DNA of 64,000 bases, from contig NC_087117.1 in NCBI RefSeq assembly GCF_963855985.1, positions 1,563,001-1,627,000 of the forward strand, read 5' to 3'. The position numbers and the translations under genes are program-made. The notes below the pieces were generated by a model, which saw only the letters and a list, made by a program, of their open reading frames with translations, made no database searches and was not told where the DNA came from. The stretch comes from Ostrinia nubilalis. Taxonomy: Eukaryota > Arthropoda > Insecta > Lepidoptera > Crambidae. The first letter of the stretch is position 1; each line of letters opens with the position of its first letter. This document shows, one piece after another, positions 10,078 to 20,427 of this stretch.

Positions 10078-10433
10078 GGCATTTCAAAAAGCACTTTTAC
10101 ACGTCCTGGTATTAACCCTACCACTGCTTCGGGACAATAAATGGGCCAGTGCTGAGAAGAAGCAGCGCAAGAAACTCACGCCCGTATTCTCAAACTATAC
10201 TTGCGTGAAGCAGCAAATCGAACGCACAGCGTTGAATAGAGCTCTGTGACTGGTTCGTGTATCAATTAAAATTCGTGTATAAAATTTGACATGTAATGAA
10301 CATTATGAATAAATTTCTTATTCTTATTCTTATTCAACCTGTGCGTCCACCTGCACTGTGAGACCTTATAGTAATGTTTGTAAATACGGGCGTCAGTCAC
10401 CTTTGTCAGCCTCTTTTTCAAGGAAAACTATAA
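10078..10433 (-). mobile_element. SINE-2 copy split by MITE-H1
   Basis: 10085-10178 and 10393-10430 together make one SINE-2 on the minus strand (GCCTCTTTTTCAA end at the right). Joining the two parts restores the uninterrupted AAACTCAGTCACC seen in other copies. Confidence 0.75.
10179..10392. mobile_element. MITE-H1 inside SINE-2, TSD TCA
   Basis: The ends CGCCCGTATTC and AAATACGGGCG are flanked by TCA at 10176-10178 and 10393-10395. The SINE-2 consensus provides the empty site. A 5'-truncated LINE tail (10261-10335), ending in repeated CTTATT, sits inside the MITE, giving three nested layers. Confidence 0.85.
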
Positions 10434-10513
10434 TCTATCATCTTAATAGAGTCTGTTCAGTGTATCAAATACATGAAAAGTTAGCACAAAGACAGACTTT
10501 CGCTTTGTATTGT

Positions 10514-10790
10514 TCATCATCATCATCATCATCATTTCAGCCACAGGACGTCCACTGCTGAACATAGGCCTCCCCCAATGATTTCCACAATGGCCCGGCC
10601 TGCATCCAGCGCTGTCAAGGACAGAAAAAAAGTAATTTAAAACAAAAGAATAAAACGTCACTTTTCCGTCAACCGAAGAAAAATATGGTTTTATTTGCTC
10701 TCTTCTAATACGAAATATTATGCAGAAATTCAAGCGCCTTCCTACTTTTATGAGGTCATCGGTCCACCTTGGGACGTCCTACGCTGCGCT
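10514..10790 (-). mobile_element. RTE-A LINE 3' fragment, interrupted
   Basis: A (TCA)n start and TTTCAGCCACAGGACGTCC show a minus-strand RTE-A 3' end. The element stops at CATCCAGCGC (10612) and resumes at CCTTCCTACTTTTATGAGG (10738). The 120-bp insert at 10613-10732 is flanked by AGCGC on both sides; I do not recognise it. Confidence 0.75.
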
Positions 10791-10921
10791 AAACTTTTTA
10801 TTGTTACCATTAAATAATTACTTAGGCTCTAATTATAATTGCGTCACAATGTAATTAACATTGTCCCTTTTGCAGACGGTACAGTCAGCGACAAATAGTG
10901 ACACCCAAAGTAGCCGTTATG

Positions 10922-11175
10922 TTTTTTTTATCCACAACGAGGAAGCTCTTGGCCTGTATCTCACCTGATGGTAAGTGACGATCAGGCCGAAGGTGGAAGC
11001 GAGCTTCACCCGGAATCCTCAACCACGGAGGAACTGGCTATCTTACCGAACAGAAAAATCTGCCCCCACTGGGAATCGAACAGAATGCAGTGGAATGCAA
11101 TAAAGAATTGAGTATTGAGTATTAACCCGGGACCTCTGCGTCTGAAGCAGGTGGTCTTACCACTAGACAGAGGCG
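10922..11175 (-). mobile_element. SINE-1 copy with internal deletion and small insert
   Basis: The body and tRNA-like head are present, but about 80 bp of the middle is missing. Within the B-box region, 11081-11125 is a foreign 44-bp piece ending GAATTGAGTATTGAGTATT, probably a LINE tail. Confidence 0.7.
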
Positions 11176-11565
11176 ATTACTCTAGTTAAATTATTATTTT
11201 AGTTTCATTTGAATACCTATAAATAAATCATACCTTCAAATGGAACAGACCAACTTTTTGAAATCTTTTGGTGTAACGAATTGATGCTGACTGTACCTAC
11301 GTCACATGTCTAATTGTGTTGACTCTGTGGTCCGCAAACCACACAACCTCAGAATGCAACCTTAATTGGAGGTCTCAGTCACAAAATACATAGGAGCAGT
11401 AGACAATCTACATACGAGTACAAAGTGCGCTCGGGCGACGTAGACAATGCTCACCGCTCTCGAAAGGTCGCAAACCAATCTAAACCACAGGCGAAGTGTC
11501 GCAAACCAGTCTAAACCAGTACAAGCGCGCGCCGCCCTTTTGAGATGCGTCTGTGTGCGTAAGTA

Positions 11566-11711
11566 ATGTAGTATAGTTGTTGCAATTCACGAAGGCGAGT
11601 GAGCTTTACATGTGTGGTGGCTCGCTACTGTTCGTTATATGCATGTACATGTACACACACAAGTAAATCTCACTCGTCTTCGTGAGTTGCAAGAACTAAC
11701 TATACTACAGG
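11566..11711. repeat. Hairpin: ~45-bp inverted repeat
   Basis: GTAGTATAGTTGTTGCAATTC with the following CGAAGGCGAGTGAG (left) pairs with CTCACTCGTCTTCGTGAGTTG and ACTATACTAC (right) across a loop of about 50 bp. MITE-like; family not recognised. The 390 bp to the left (11176-11565) hold nothing I can name. Confidence 0.5.
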
Positions 11712-11861
11712 TGATTGTCTTCTGTTCTTATTTGCTTTGTGTCATGGTGTTGGTTTGGTTACATCATGGCATGGTGGTTTGCCATGATGTTGGTCAGTCT
11801 TTAAAGAAAAGTTGACACTTTTGTGTCTTAATTGTGTCGCTTAAAGGCCAAAAACTGATAT

Positions 11862-12051
11862 TCTATTTAAACAAATGCGAAAGGTCACTGAATCACTCAC
11901 TCATCACGAAATCTCAAGTGCTAGGAGTCTCAAATTTTGCATGGGGGTTCCTTTTAGAACGTAGGTGCTCTCTAAGACGGGATTTTGAAAAATTCAATCC
12001 CTAAGGGGGTAAAATGGGATCCACGCGTACGAAGTCCCGGGCGGCCGCTAG
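11862..12051 (+). mobile_element. HEL-1 Helitron-like element
   Basis: It ends GGGCGGCCGCTAG^T. The body matches 14470-14677 (TCTCAAATTTTGCATGGGGG). The 5' start is degraded (ATTCTATTTAAACAAATGCG). Confidence 0.7.
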
Positions 12052-12117
12052 TTAGTGTGTTAAGAAAAGATATACGGACAGTAAGCATCAATTATTTGGT
12101 TTACCAACCAGTGCGTC

Positions 12118-12315
12118 AATGGAGGGAAGTCGTACCTTAACTTCGAACTCCTCCTATGTTCTTCTGGTTAATTTCTTTGCGGGTCCAATGACAGTTTAAC
12201 TTTCCCCCAGTACAAACTTGACCTTCACTGGTTGGGTTATTGGCGGTCAAGCTGTAGATCCTGGCTACACAGGAGTTGCAGCGGTGGGAACGAGAGGTGG
12301 GAATATTCCCGAGTC
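12118..12315 (+). mobile_element. RET-X retroposon, about full length, TSD AGTGYGTC
   Basis: This 198-bp copy starts AATGGAGGGAAGTCG and ends GGGAATATTCCCGAG. It is flanked by AGTGCGTC (12110-12117) and AGTGTGTC (12316-12323). Together with the 43770 copy it suggests a full-length unit near 190-200 bp. The 3' hairpin is GGGA-ATAT-TCCC. Confidence 0.75.
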
Positions 12316-12323
12316 AGTGTGTC

Positions 12324-12683
12324 AGAAGCTTTAAGCTCGAATCAAAGTCCACTAAGTACATAGAAGCTCTATGAGATTATGTCTAACTTAGTTATAAAGG
12401 ACCAAGGCGCCATGGGCCGCATTAATTTGAAGGACTGTGTGTCTTAAGTCGATATGTGTAGGGTGTGTTTATGAGTGACGGCCGTTTCAAGGGCATTCAG
12501 GGATAGTCGACTTAGATATTTGAGTTAGCAACTTGAACTTGAAACTAGTGATGAATGAATATTAGTTGGTAATCTTTGATATAGTAGGCATAGTCCGTGC
12601 CTATAATATAATCTATCTAAATTAATTATATAACTCAAAGGTGACTGACTGACATAGTGATTTTCAAAATTCGTTCACCATTA
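12324..12683. other. No gene; HEL 5' fragment near 12608-12680
   Basis: ATCTATCTAAATTAATTA then GGTGACTGACTGACATAGTG look like a HEL-1 5' region without its 3' end. Nothing else is recognisable. Confidence 0.4.
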
Positions 12684-13320
12684 GAGAAAGAAAGAAAGAT
12701 ACATTTATTACAATGGGCATCACACAAACACAGGCAATTACATAAACATGACAGTGGCACTTAATAAAGAACCTCATTATGGCCGTACACACACACACAC
12801 ACACAACCTGCATGCAAGCCTATGTTTCCTTTTTTTTGCCCCTTTGACTGATTTTTACGAGATTGTAATAATATACATATAGAATCCATTATTGGCTGTA
12901 AGAACAAAAATACCTGTTTGTATTATTATTATAAAGAGCTGTGGTTTTCTGAATAAAGAAAAAAAAATGGCGCTCTGAGACTGTAGCAAATATATTAATA
13001 GAAAATAAATTCAATAGAATATTAAATTATTAAGTAGTATATTACTCATACTTTCTTATCTATAAAAATAAATAATGTAGCCCTCCCATCAAACCTTTGC
13101 AATGCCTTAACTAGGTAACTAAGTAATAAGCACACATGTTAGTGATAAGACGTAATATGTACACTTAGTATGCAAATAAACAATTTGAATTTGAAAAAAT
13201 AAAAACAAGAGTAAACTGAGCAGTACCACCCATTCACCAACAAGATGCCCACTGCAACGGGACCCCACTCAGCATATGCCGTGGCCCACGGTGACGAAGG
13301 CCACGGCGCTCGGCACATTA
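12684..13320 (-). mobile_element. LINE 3' fragment, split
   Basis: (AGAA)n then ACATTTATTACAATGGGCATC at 12684-12720, and ACTGAGCAGTACCACC to about 13320, match the two ends of the copy at 47544-47740. The middle is foreign AT-rich DNA with a short CA run. Minus orientation is inferred from the AATAAATGT-plus-tail end. Confidence 0.45.
12786..12804. repeat. (AC)n microsatellite
   Basis: About nine AC units in a row. Confidence 0.9.
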
Positions 13321-13608
13321 GAATCCTACAATATCCCTGATATACATAGGCTAACAGAATATTTTCAAAGACGGCGGTACTAAGTTCGCCGGGTCAGCTT
13401 GTGTAGGTAATTAAACACGTCATAACTTACGGAAAAGTTATTCCCATGACTGACAAATGACTGTATTGATGACAAAAGCTTTAATCTAATGATAAGATAA
13501 GATAACTGACCATTAGTTTGGTTATCAGATATTCATTTATCGATCAGTCTCGGGTTTGACCGCTGTCAGTAGTAGTTATAATTTTGATCAGTTTTTGACT
13601 TGATAAAG

Positions 13609-13828
13609 TTTTTTTTATCCACTACGAGGAAGCTCTTGGCCTGTATCTCACCTGATGGTAAATGATGATCAGGCCGAGAAGGTGGAAGCGAGCTTCACCC
13701 GGAATCCTCAACCACAGAGGAACTGGCTATCTTACCTCTAACTGCCGGAACACAATAATGCTGTTAACATTGTTGTTATGGCGACAGACTTAGGTAAGAT
13801 CGTGGTAGCTCTTAGCCAGGAGGACTTG
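13609..13828 (-). mobile_element. SINE-1, 5'-truncated
   Basis: A-tail side TTTTTTTTATCCACTACGAG through GGCGACAGACTTAGGTAAG. The tRNA-like head is missing. Confidence 0.8.
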
Positions 13829-14126
13829 TACTTCATTCAAGTGGCTTCCGTAACAGATATTTTTGTCCCCATTTATTTTAAAATCAAACTTAGTTATTTC
13901 TACTTCAACGAATAACGTAAGCTTTCGCATTCGAAAGCTACCCATATCTTTCCTTTCCAATTGTTTTTCTGTCCTATTTCACTTTAAATCTATTTGTCAG
14001 ACATTTTACCTTATTTGATACAACGTAGGTTTTCACAGAACTGTTCGTAGTCGGTACTCGAGAACTTTCTGCTTTTTTTGTCATTTTTGGCTTCAAAAAT
14101 AGCCCGTATCTATTACCATATAGTGG

Positions 14127-14447
14127 AGACCGCGTACCGGAAAACGAAGCGTGGGACGTCCACCCACAAGGTGGACCGACGACATCATAAAGGTAGCAGG
14201 AAGGCGCTGGACGCAGGTCTACCAACCGGTCAATTTGTAAGACAATAGTGACTGAGTTTCTTGCGCTGCTTCTTCTCAGCACTGGCCCATTTATTGTACC
14301 GAAGCAGTGGTAGGGTTAATACTGGGACGTGTAAAAGTGCTTTTTAAAAGCCTGCTTGCATAAATAAATGGGTTTTATGGGTTTTTATGAGTGTCATTGG
14401 GGGAGGGCTTGCTCAGCAGTGGACGTCCTACTGAAATGATGATGATT
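14127..14447 (+). mobile_element. RTE-A LINE 3' fragment carrying a SINE-2
   Basis: GACCGCGTACCGGAAAACG to GGTCAATTTG, then TCATTGGGGGAGGGCTTGC to a GATGATGAT tail. SINE-2 splits the two halves at 14235-14391. The coding text corresponds to the C-terminal KVDRR/AGRR region of RTE-A. No intact ORF. Confidence 0.75.
14235..14391 (+). mobile_element. SINE-2 nested in RTE-A
   Basis: GTGACTGAGTTTCTTGCGC through TAATACTGGGACGTGTAAAA to an AATAAATGGGTTTTATGG tail. It sits next to the CATTGGGGGAGG word of RTE-A. A second, independent SINE-2 occupies nearly the same place in the copy at 50621-50867. Confidence 0.75.
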
Positions 14448-14469
14448 ACCACGTAGAGTCAGTGCATCA

Positions 14470-14677
14470 TCTATATCTATAAAAGCGAAAGGTCAATAAC
14501 TGATTGACTGACTCACTCATCACGAAATCTCAGAAACTACAAGTGCTAGGAGTCTCAAATTTTGCATGGGGGTTCCTTTTAGAACGTAGGTGCTCACTAA
14601 GACGGGATTTTGCAAAATTCAACCCCTAAGGGGGGTAAAACGGGGTCCACGCGTACGAAGTCGCGGGCGGCCGCTAG
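14470..14677 (+). mobile_element. HEL-1 Helitron-like element, complete
   Basis: A^TCTATATCTATAAAAGCG...GCGGGCGGCCGCTAG^T, 208 bp, inserted between A and T. This is the reference copy for the family. There is no ORF, so it must be moved by enzymes encoded elsewhere. Confidence 0.85.
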
Positions 14678-14929
14678 TACTATACATTTTTGTTCTAAAA
14701 TAGCTTCTATTACAACGAAATAAGACTGTGCTTAGCTTGAAACCCTGTCTCTTGATAGAGATCAATACACGAGCTGTAGAAAAGTTCACTAATAAACAAG
14801 TCATTATTGTAATTGACTTTACGTAGAATATGTCTGTAGGCTATCTATTTATAATGATATAAAAAGTCACTCCGTCTGTCTGTCACGTTTTCACGACTAC
14901 TGTACGGCTAGCACGAAAATCTTTCGAGT

Positions 14930-15120
14930 TGGAATCGTTTGCGTATTCGAATCGCCATCAAAAGATTTAGTACGAAAATTACAACAGCGCCCTTGTGAAC
15001 GTGTCGTAAAGTGAACTGTATGAGAAATGGTTGCACGAAACTTATTTTCAGTATCAAAATTGTCACGTTATTGTTAAATTCGAAAAATTGAATTTGTCGA
15101 ATACGCAAACGATTCGAAGA
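14930..15120. repeat. Inverted repeat with ~145-bp loop
   Basis: GAATCGTTTGCGTATTCGAA (about 14931) is the reverse of TTGTCGAATACGCAAACGATTC (about 15094) over about 20 bp. It begins just after a HEL-2-like head (CACTCCGTCTGTCTGTC, 14870). Possibly a separate short TIR element. Confidence 0.45.
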
Positions 15121-15274
15121 CAAAAGTTGTTCATGCTAGAGGTACTGCTGAGGAAATTTTCGATGAATTTCTGTTGGTATAATTATGAGCGGATTTCTAT
15201 GAATTTTGGCATAAAGGAGTTACAAGAAATCTAAAAATATAGATGTATCTTATTTAACACCAATCATAAACCAG

Positions 15275-15388
15275 GGATGTTATGGATATCCGTAACCGTA
15301 ACCGAAACTTTCGGATTTCCGAAATAAATAAATATCCGAAACCGTAACCGTAACCGATTCAAAAGTTTCGGATAGTTTCGGATGTAGG
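15275..15388. repeat. CCGTAA-rich repeat
   Basis: GGGATGTTATGGATATCCG, then runs of CCGTAACCGTAACC and TTTCGGATATCCGAA-like inverted words. Related copies are at 36560-36700, 40545-40670 and 40815-40965. Confidence 0.7.
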
Positions 15389-15417
15389 CAGTTTAAATTG
15401 TTTTTTTGTACAGCGTT

Positions 15418-15675
15418 TCTTCCGCCACTTCTTCTCAGCACCAGCCCATATGTTGTCCCGAAGTGGTGGTAGGGCGAGCTATTTGGGACGTGTATAACGT
15501 CCGTATTCATAAACATTACTATGAGGTCTCACAGAGAGTGACACACGAATCAATCACAGAGCTCTATTCAACGATGTATTTTCTGCTTCACTTAAGCAAG
15601 CATCGTTTGTGAATACCGACGTAAGTGCCCTGGAAAGGGCTTAAGTACAGAATATAAACTTTTGACTTTGACCAG
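15418..15675 (+). mobile_element. SINE-2 split by MITE-H1
   Basis: TCTTCCGCCACTTCTTCTCA to GGGACGTGTATAA, then (15622) TAAGTGCCCTGGAAAGGGC. Other SINE-2 copies read GTGTATAAGTGCCC without a break. Confidence 0.85.
15498..15621. mobile_element. MITE-H1 inside SINE-2, TSD TAA
   Basis: CGTCCGTATTCATAAAC and GTTTGTGAATACCGACG ends, flanked by TAA at 15495-15497 and 15622-15624. The uninterrupted SINE-2 sequence proves the 3-bp duplication. Confidence 0.9.
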
Positions 15676-15679
15676 GCCT

Positions 15680-16408
15680 GTTCATCTCCGCGAGTTTACA
15701 TCTAAAACAAAACACGCACGATGGCCCACCTGCAGGATACTATTCGACAAGGCCTCACATACGAGCGAACATTGACTCACGCACGCGTATTCTTGTGTAT
15801 GATGGAAGAAAATAAAGAAAATGGTGTACTAAATACTGTGCAGTATTTAACTGCCTAAATAATAATAAAAACACAGAATGTACTTGTTTAAGTTGCCTCA
15901 AGACACTGAGAGGTAAATAAGTAGTTAATATTATTCATGATAATTCATGCTAAATCATGTATTTCCTCCGCCATTTTCCGCAGTTTGGCACTTCACGTCA
16001 CATCATTTTACCGAAGTCAGCCCTATAGCTTCGGCGCAGTGCCGATGGTGCTTGACTCTTGAGACAGGCTAAATTACACCATATTGTTAATGACATTGAG
16101 CATACATTTTTTTAAATACCTTCGCGAAGTAAAACTTCTGTACGTAGTACTTATTATTATTCTGAGCTTTGACAGACAACCCACGCGAACGAAACCGCAG
16201 GCACAAAGTAGTATTGACACAAACGTGATTATAATTCGGTCTGACCACTAAACCAATTTTGATGAATTATGTAACATATTCGTCAGACCTTGGAAAGGAC
16301 AGCTACGTTTTGTGGAAAAAACCTGGAAAAGGTCAAACCGAGGCGGACATTTTGGTAGGTACAGGACGTGTAACCAGTTACGACATACTAAGTTACATAT
16401 ACGTTGGT
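15680..16408. other. No gene recognised
   Basis: About 730 bp with no clear repeat family. A 63-aa frame at 16259-16450 runs into SINE-1. No supported RNA or protein. Confidence 0.5.
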
Positions 16409-16542
16409 GTTCCGGCAGTTAGAGGTAAGAGCCAGTTCCTCCGTGGTTGAGGATTCCGGGTGAAGCTCGCTTCCACCTTCGGCCTGATTATCACTTACCA
16501 TCGGGTGATGTACAGGCCAAGAGCTTCTTCGTTGTGGAAAAA
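16409..16542 (+). mobile_element. SINE-1 3' half
   Basis: GTTCCGGCAGTTAGAGGTAA, CCTCCGTGGTTGAGGATTCC and an A-run after CTTCGTTGTGG. 5'-truncated, plus orientation. Confidence 0.8.
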
Positions 16543-16552
16543 AAAATCATCA

Positions 16553-16735
16553 TCTCAGCCAAATAATGTCCAATATTAGACAAAAACCTTCCCCAAGGAT
16601 TTCTACAACGCCCGGTCGTACGGTGTCCGAATCCAGGTGCTTCACGCGACCATTCATCATCAGCATCATCGTCTCAGCCATAGGACGTCCACTGCTGAAC
16701 ATAGGCCTCCCCCAATGCTTTTTATAAAACTTAGT
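16553..16735 (-). mobile_element. Adjacent RTE-B (16553-16653) and RTE-A (16654-16735) 3' fragments
   Basis: TCTCAGCCAAATAATGTCC to GCTTCACGCGACC is diverged RTE-B. It joins directly to ATTCATCATC...TCTCAGCCATAGGACGTCC, an RTE-A 3' end. Both are on the minus strand. Confidence 0.65.
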
Positions 16736-16889
16736 ACCTTATGTTGAGTAGAATAAGATCTTTCCCACTCGCCGTGATATACTTTATCGATGTCAAAATG
16801 TATGGGCAAAATCGATAAAATAGGGTGATAACCGTTTATCGAGGCGCGCATCCTAGGCGTACAGATGATGATGTAGATTTATTGACATA

Positions 16890-17119
16890 CTAGCTGCGCC
16901 CGCGACTTCGTACGCGTAAAAACCTGTTTTTGCATCATTTTTCATTGTTGCTCTGCTCCTATTACTCGTATCGTGATGGTATATAGCCTATAGCCTTCCT
17001 CGATTAATGAGCTTTCTAACACTGAAAGAATTTTTCAAATCGGACCAGTAGTTCCTGAGATTAGCACGTTCAAGTAAACAAACAAACAAACAAACTCTTC
17101 AGCTTTATAATATTAGAGA
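16890..17119 (-). mobile_element. HEL-2-type Helitron-like element
   Basis: Its 3' end CTAGCTGCGCCCGCGACTTC and 5' end (minus strand) A^TCTCTAATATTATAAAGCTG are both present. The interior has the family phrase CAGTAGTTCCTGAGATTAGC. About 230 bp. A (TAAA)n run follows at 17125-17162. Confidence 0.75.
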
Positions 17120-17241
17120 TGATAAATAAATAAAAATAAATAAATAAATAAATAAAATAAATGATTATACCTAATCTGAGAGATATTCTGATATTTTATC
17201 AATGAAAGTCATAGGTAAAAAAAACTTATTTTTCTGAAAAT

Positions 17242-17355
17242 ATAGGCTTTTAAAAAGCGCTTTTACAAGTCCCAGTATTAATTGAAACCTACCACTGCTT
17301 CAGGCAAATGGAGCGCTGAGAAGACGTAGAGCAAGAAACTCAGTCACCCTTCTTT
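17242..17355 (-). mobile_element. SINE-2 fragment
   Basis: Reverse of the TTTTAAAAGCC tail and of GAGTTTCTTGCTCTACGTC; diverged. Confidence 0.6.
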
Positions 17356-17511
17356 ATTAAAGAGGTAGGTATTCTAATAAATATTTTTATTAATGCAATG
17401 AGTAATAATGTAAAATTACATCAAAATCCGCTTGGTAATTGTAGCGTGAACAAACATTCTTACAAACTTTCGTATTATTAAATTAATCTAATAGATATAG
17501 ACTAGCAGCCG

Positions 17512-17895
17512 CCCGCGACTTCGTACGCGTGGATCCCGTTTTACCCCGCGGTTTTACTTACGCGGTTTAGATTTTTTCATACAAATGTTTTTTCCCGCTA
17601 ACTCCCGTTCCCGTGGGAATTTTGCAATATCCTGTTGTAACTAAGCTTTAAGTTTACTAAGGTACCTGCATGCCAAATTTCAAGCGTCTAACTTAAGCGG
17701 TTTAGATTTTTCATACAAAAGGATTTTCCCGCTAATTCCCGTTGCCGTGGGAATTTCGGAAATTCCTTTCTTAGTGCACCTCTACGGTACCTAAGCTACG
17801 TCCCTTCCAAATTTCAAGTACCTACGTTTAGCCGTTTAGGCTGTGCGTTGATATGTCAGTCAGTCAGTCAGTTTCTCCTTTTATATTATTTAGAT
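17512..17895 (-). mobile_element. HEL-1 long variant with internal duplication
   Basis: The 3' end CTAGCAGCCGCCCGCGAC and 5' CAGTCAGTCAGTCAG...TAGATAGAT are present. The interior phrases GCGGTTTAGATTTTT and CCCGCTAAYTCCCGTTSCCG each occur twice about 125 bp apart, so part of the body is tandemly duplicated. Confidence 0.7.
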
Positions 17896-18154
17896 AGATG
17901 ATATCTAATTTCTAACGAATCGAAAACTCGATGTCATTCCACCCTATAGATTGGGTATCAGTACCATGGTGGATCGATACCATAAAATATGCATCGCGAC
18001 CCATTTACGAAGTTTTTTGGTATTTGAAGGAAGCACAATCGAATTATCTGTAATACGCCATTATTGGATTGTAATTTGTTACTTGACACTTTTGTAATTG
18101 AAATAATGTTTCTTTCTGTTTTTATTCGACTAATAATTTTCAGGTGTAAATTTT

Positions 18155-18330
18155 TACTACTAATATTGTTTGTAAAAGATGGATGAATGTGTCTGTTACA
18201 CTTTCAGGCAAAAACTACTGAACGGATTTTTATACCTTACATTATTATTGTTTACCTTTACCTCAGAATATAATAGGTTATAATCTGTAACAAACTGAAT
18301 TAATCGAGCTAAGCCGCGGGCGAAAGCTAG
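18155..18330 (+). mobile_element. HEL-2 Helitron-like element
   Basis: ACTACTAATATTGTTTGTAA at the 5' side, and GCCGCGGGCGAAAGCTAG^T at the 3' end. Confidence 0.7.
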
Positions 18331-18361
18331 TATTTTATACTCGTTCCGATTGTATAATAAA

Positions 18362-18571
18362 CTAGCGGCCGCCCGCGACTTTGTACGCGTGGATCCCGTT
18401 TTACCCCCTTAGGGGTGGAGTTTCGTAAAATCCTTTCTTACCGGATGCCTACGTCATAACGTCTACCTGTATGCCTTTCAGCCCGATCCGTCCAATGGTC
18501 TGGACTGTGCGTGCGTTGATAGATCCACTATGTCAGTCATTCAGTCAGTCACCTTTGAGTTATTTTAGATA
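18362..18571 (-). mobile_element. HEL-1 Helitron-like element
   Basis: CTAGCGGCCGCCCGCGACTT at the left and the reverse of the 5' end at the right (TTATTTTAGATAGAT). About 210 bp. Confidence 0.8.
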
Positions 18572-18944
18572 GATTAGATAAATATCCTAAATCCAGAATC
18601 CCGAACCCTTAACTCCTAAATACGCTTTATTTAAGGAGTTAAATAAAAATAATGGAATCCAACAAAACCTCTCAAAGTAAATCGCAGGAGCCAAATTAGT
18701 ATTATTTCATCTCCATACATAAAATATTGGCGTTGACCGTCCTGTCGTTCAACAATGAGATTTATTCTCGAAGTTCCAAGGTCGCTTTTTGATTGGAGGA
18801 TTTGTTCTAAAAATGTATAGAGATGGTAGTATCCATTAAAAGTTTTGAATCATTCGAGTTTGTGAAGCGTGAATAACATTTTGTGGGCAGATTTAGGTAT
18901 AAGAGTGCGTTTCCATTATTATAAAATGACTAAAGACGTTTTTT
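18572..18944. other. No gene recognised
   Basis: AT-rich; no supported feature. Confidence 0.5.
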
Positions 18945-19147
18945 CTGCAGACTAGACTTAGTCCACCAAGTAAGGCTAAAGATTAAGTAGGTTACACCAA
19001 CTAAACCACCGACAAAGTCTAAAATCTAGATTCGCCCACTAAGCCCACTTTTTAGGTATCCTGTCGACTAAATCCTCCGACTAAGTCCACCGACTAAATT
19101 CGCTGATCAAGTCCCTTCACTAAGTACGCCTAAAAAGCCACAGACTA
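18945..19147. repeat. Degenerate minisatellite (CGACTAAGTCCAC-like)
   Basis: About a dozen imperfect units such as CCGACTAAGTCCACCGACTAA, CACTAAGCCCAC and CACTAAGTACGCC occur in 200 bp, with unit length near 13-16. Confidence 0.5.
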
Positions 19148-19149
19148 TA

Positions 19150-20353
19150 ACGGCCGAATACTGAAACACTACTCAAATCTGTCACTCAGCTGACGGGCTC
19201 CTAAATTTAAGTATCCTTCAATTTTAAATGGTATTCTCAAACGCGACTCAACGGATTTGAAGCCGTGATCAGCTAAGCAGCTCTCAAATATTTACCTACT
19301 GGCAACATTTACCAAAAAAAGTATGTTTTCATTTACACAAATGATAACTTTACGTTTTTTATCCATTACACGCAGCATCGTTTGGTTATGTATTGTCTTT
19401 TATGGAAATATACTCAATCAACTTAACATAGAACAGTTTATTTTTAGTTTATCTCGTTTTATCATATTATAAAAAAATTAATGCTTGCATTTTTATTTAA
19501 TTAAAAAAATAATTTTTAAGGTGATAGGTACTTTTTATTGTTGAAATCTATTAAGTGGCGATCGTGGACCGAAACGTAACCACAATTGACATTTATCATT
19601 GTTGACAGAGTATCAAATTGACAAATCAACAACTCTTGGAAATGCTACTATGCGATGTCCACATATTCCTCAGAAATAGGCATGTTTATGTAAAGCGATT
19701 TCATAGCAGCTATTTTGGTTGTTACTTTGTGCACTAGTACGATGCACAGTTGGCTGTTCGATGTGGAAGATATCACATAATACACGTTCATAACTTCCCG
19801 TTGCGTAGAACAGTAGGGTTATAATAAGTATTTGGTCCACTGGTTGTATGGCGTTTGGTGAGGGGTTTCAAAGAGCTTCCAAATTATGAATCCAGAAACA
19901 ACACCGTTTCTTTAGAGACGCGGAACCTCGCTCGGAATTGCATGTCATTATAATAATATTTTTCAATAGCGTTCAGCCTTATTGCGTTCCTGCGATTATA
20001 TCTAGGTATTTCCTCGAGGCTCAAAAGAAATGATAACGATGACACACATTATTTACCACTATTTAAGTCGATTTAGGTATAAGAATAGGATTTAAGATAC
20101 CGCCCAAGCACTCTCAAATTTAACAGCTGCTTAAGACGATTTGACAGTTGTTTGAGTAATGCTTAGCGTTGAATGGTGTTTCAGTATGCGAAAATTCATT
20201 TGAGTGGCGTTTGAGTGCAACTTAATTTGAGAGGTGCTTAAAAATTGAGAACTGCTCAGATATTGTTTTGAGTATGCGAAATGTAAGTTTAGGAGCTGCT
20301 TAACTATTTGAGAAGCCGTCAAATATTTAAATGGCGTTTCAGTATTCGGCCGT
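19150..20353. mobile_element. ~1.2-kb TIR element with CTCAAA subterminal motifs
   Basis: ACGGCCGAATACTGAAAC at the left and its reverse GTTTCAGTATTCGGCCGT at the right. Both subterminal regions repeat words like GCTCCTAAA, ACTCAAAYGCC and GCAGCTCTCAAAT. The 167-aa minus-strand frame at 20131-20634 runs through the right end and is probably incidental. No transposase recognised. Confidence 0.6.
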
Positions 20354-20427
20354 AAGACAGATATTTTTTCCCTATGAAACCCTACTTTAAAGGTATTAGC
20401 AAAAAAACTTAAAACTGGGATTTTTAA

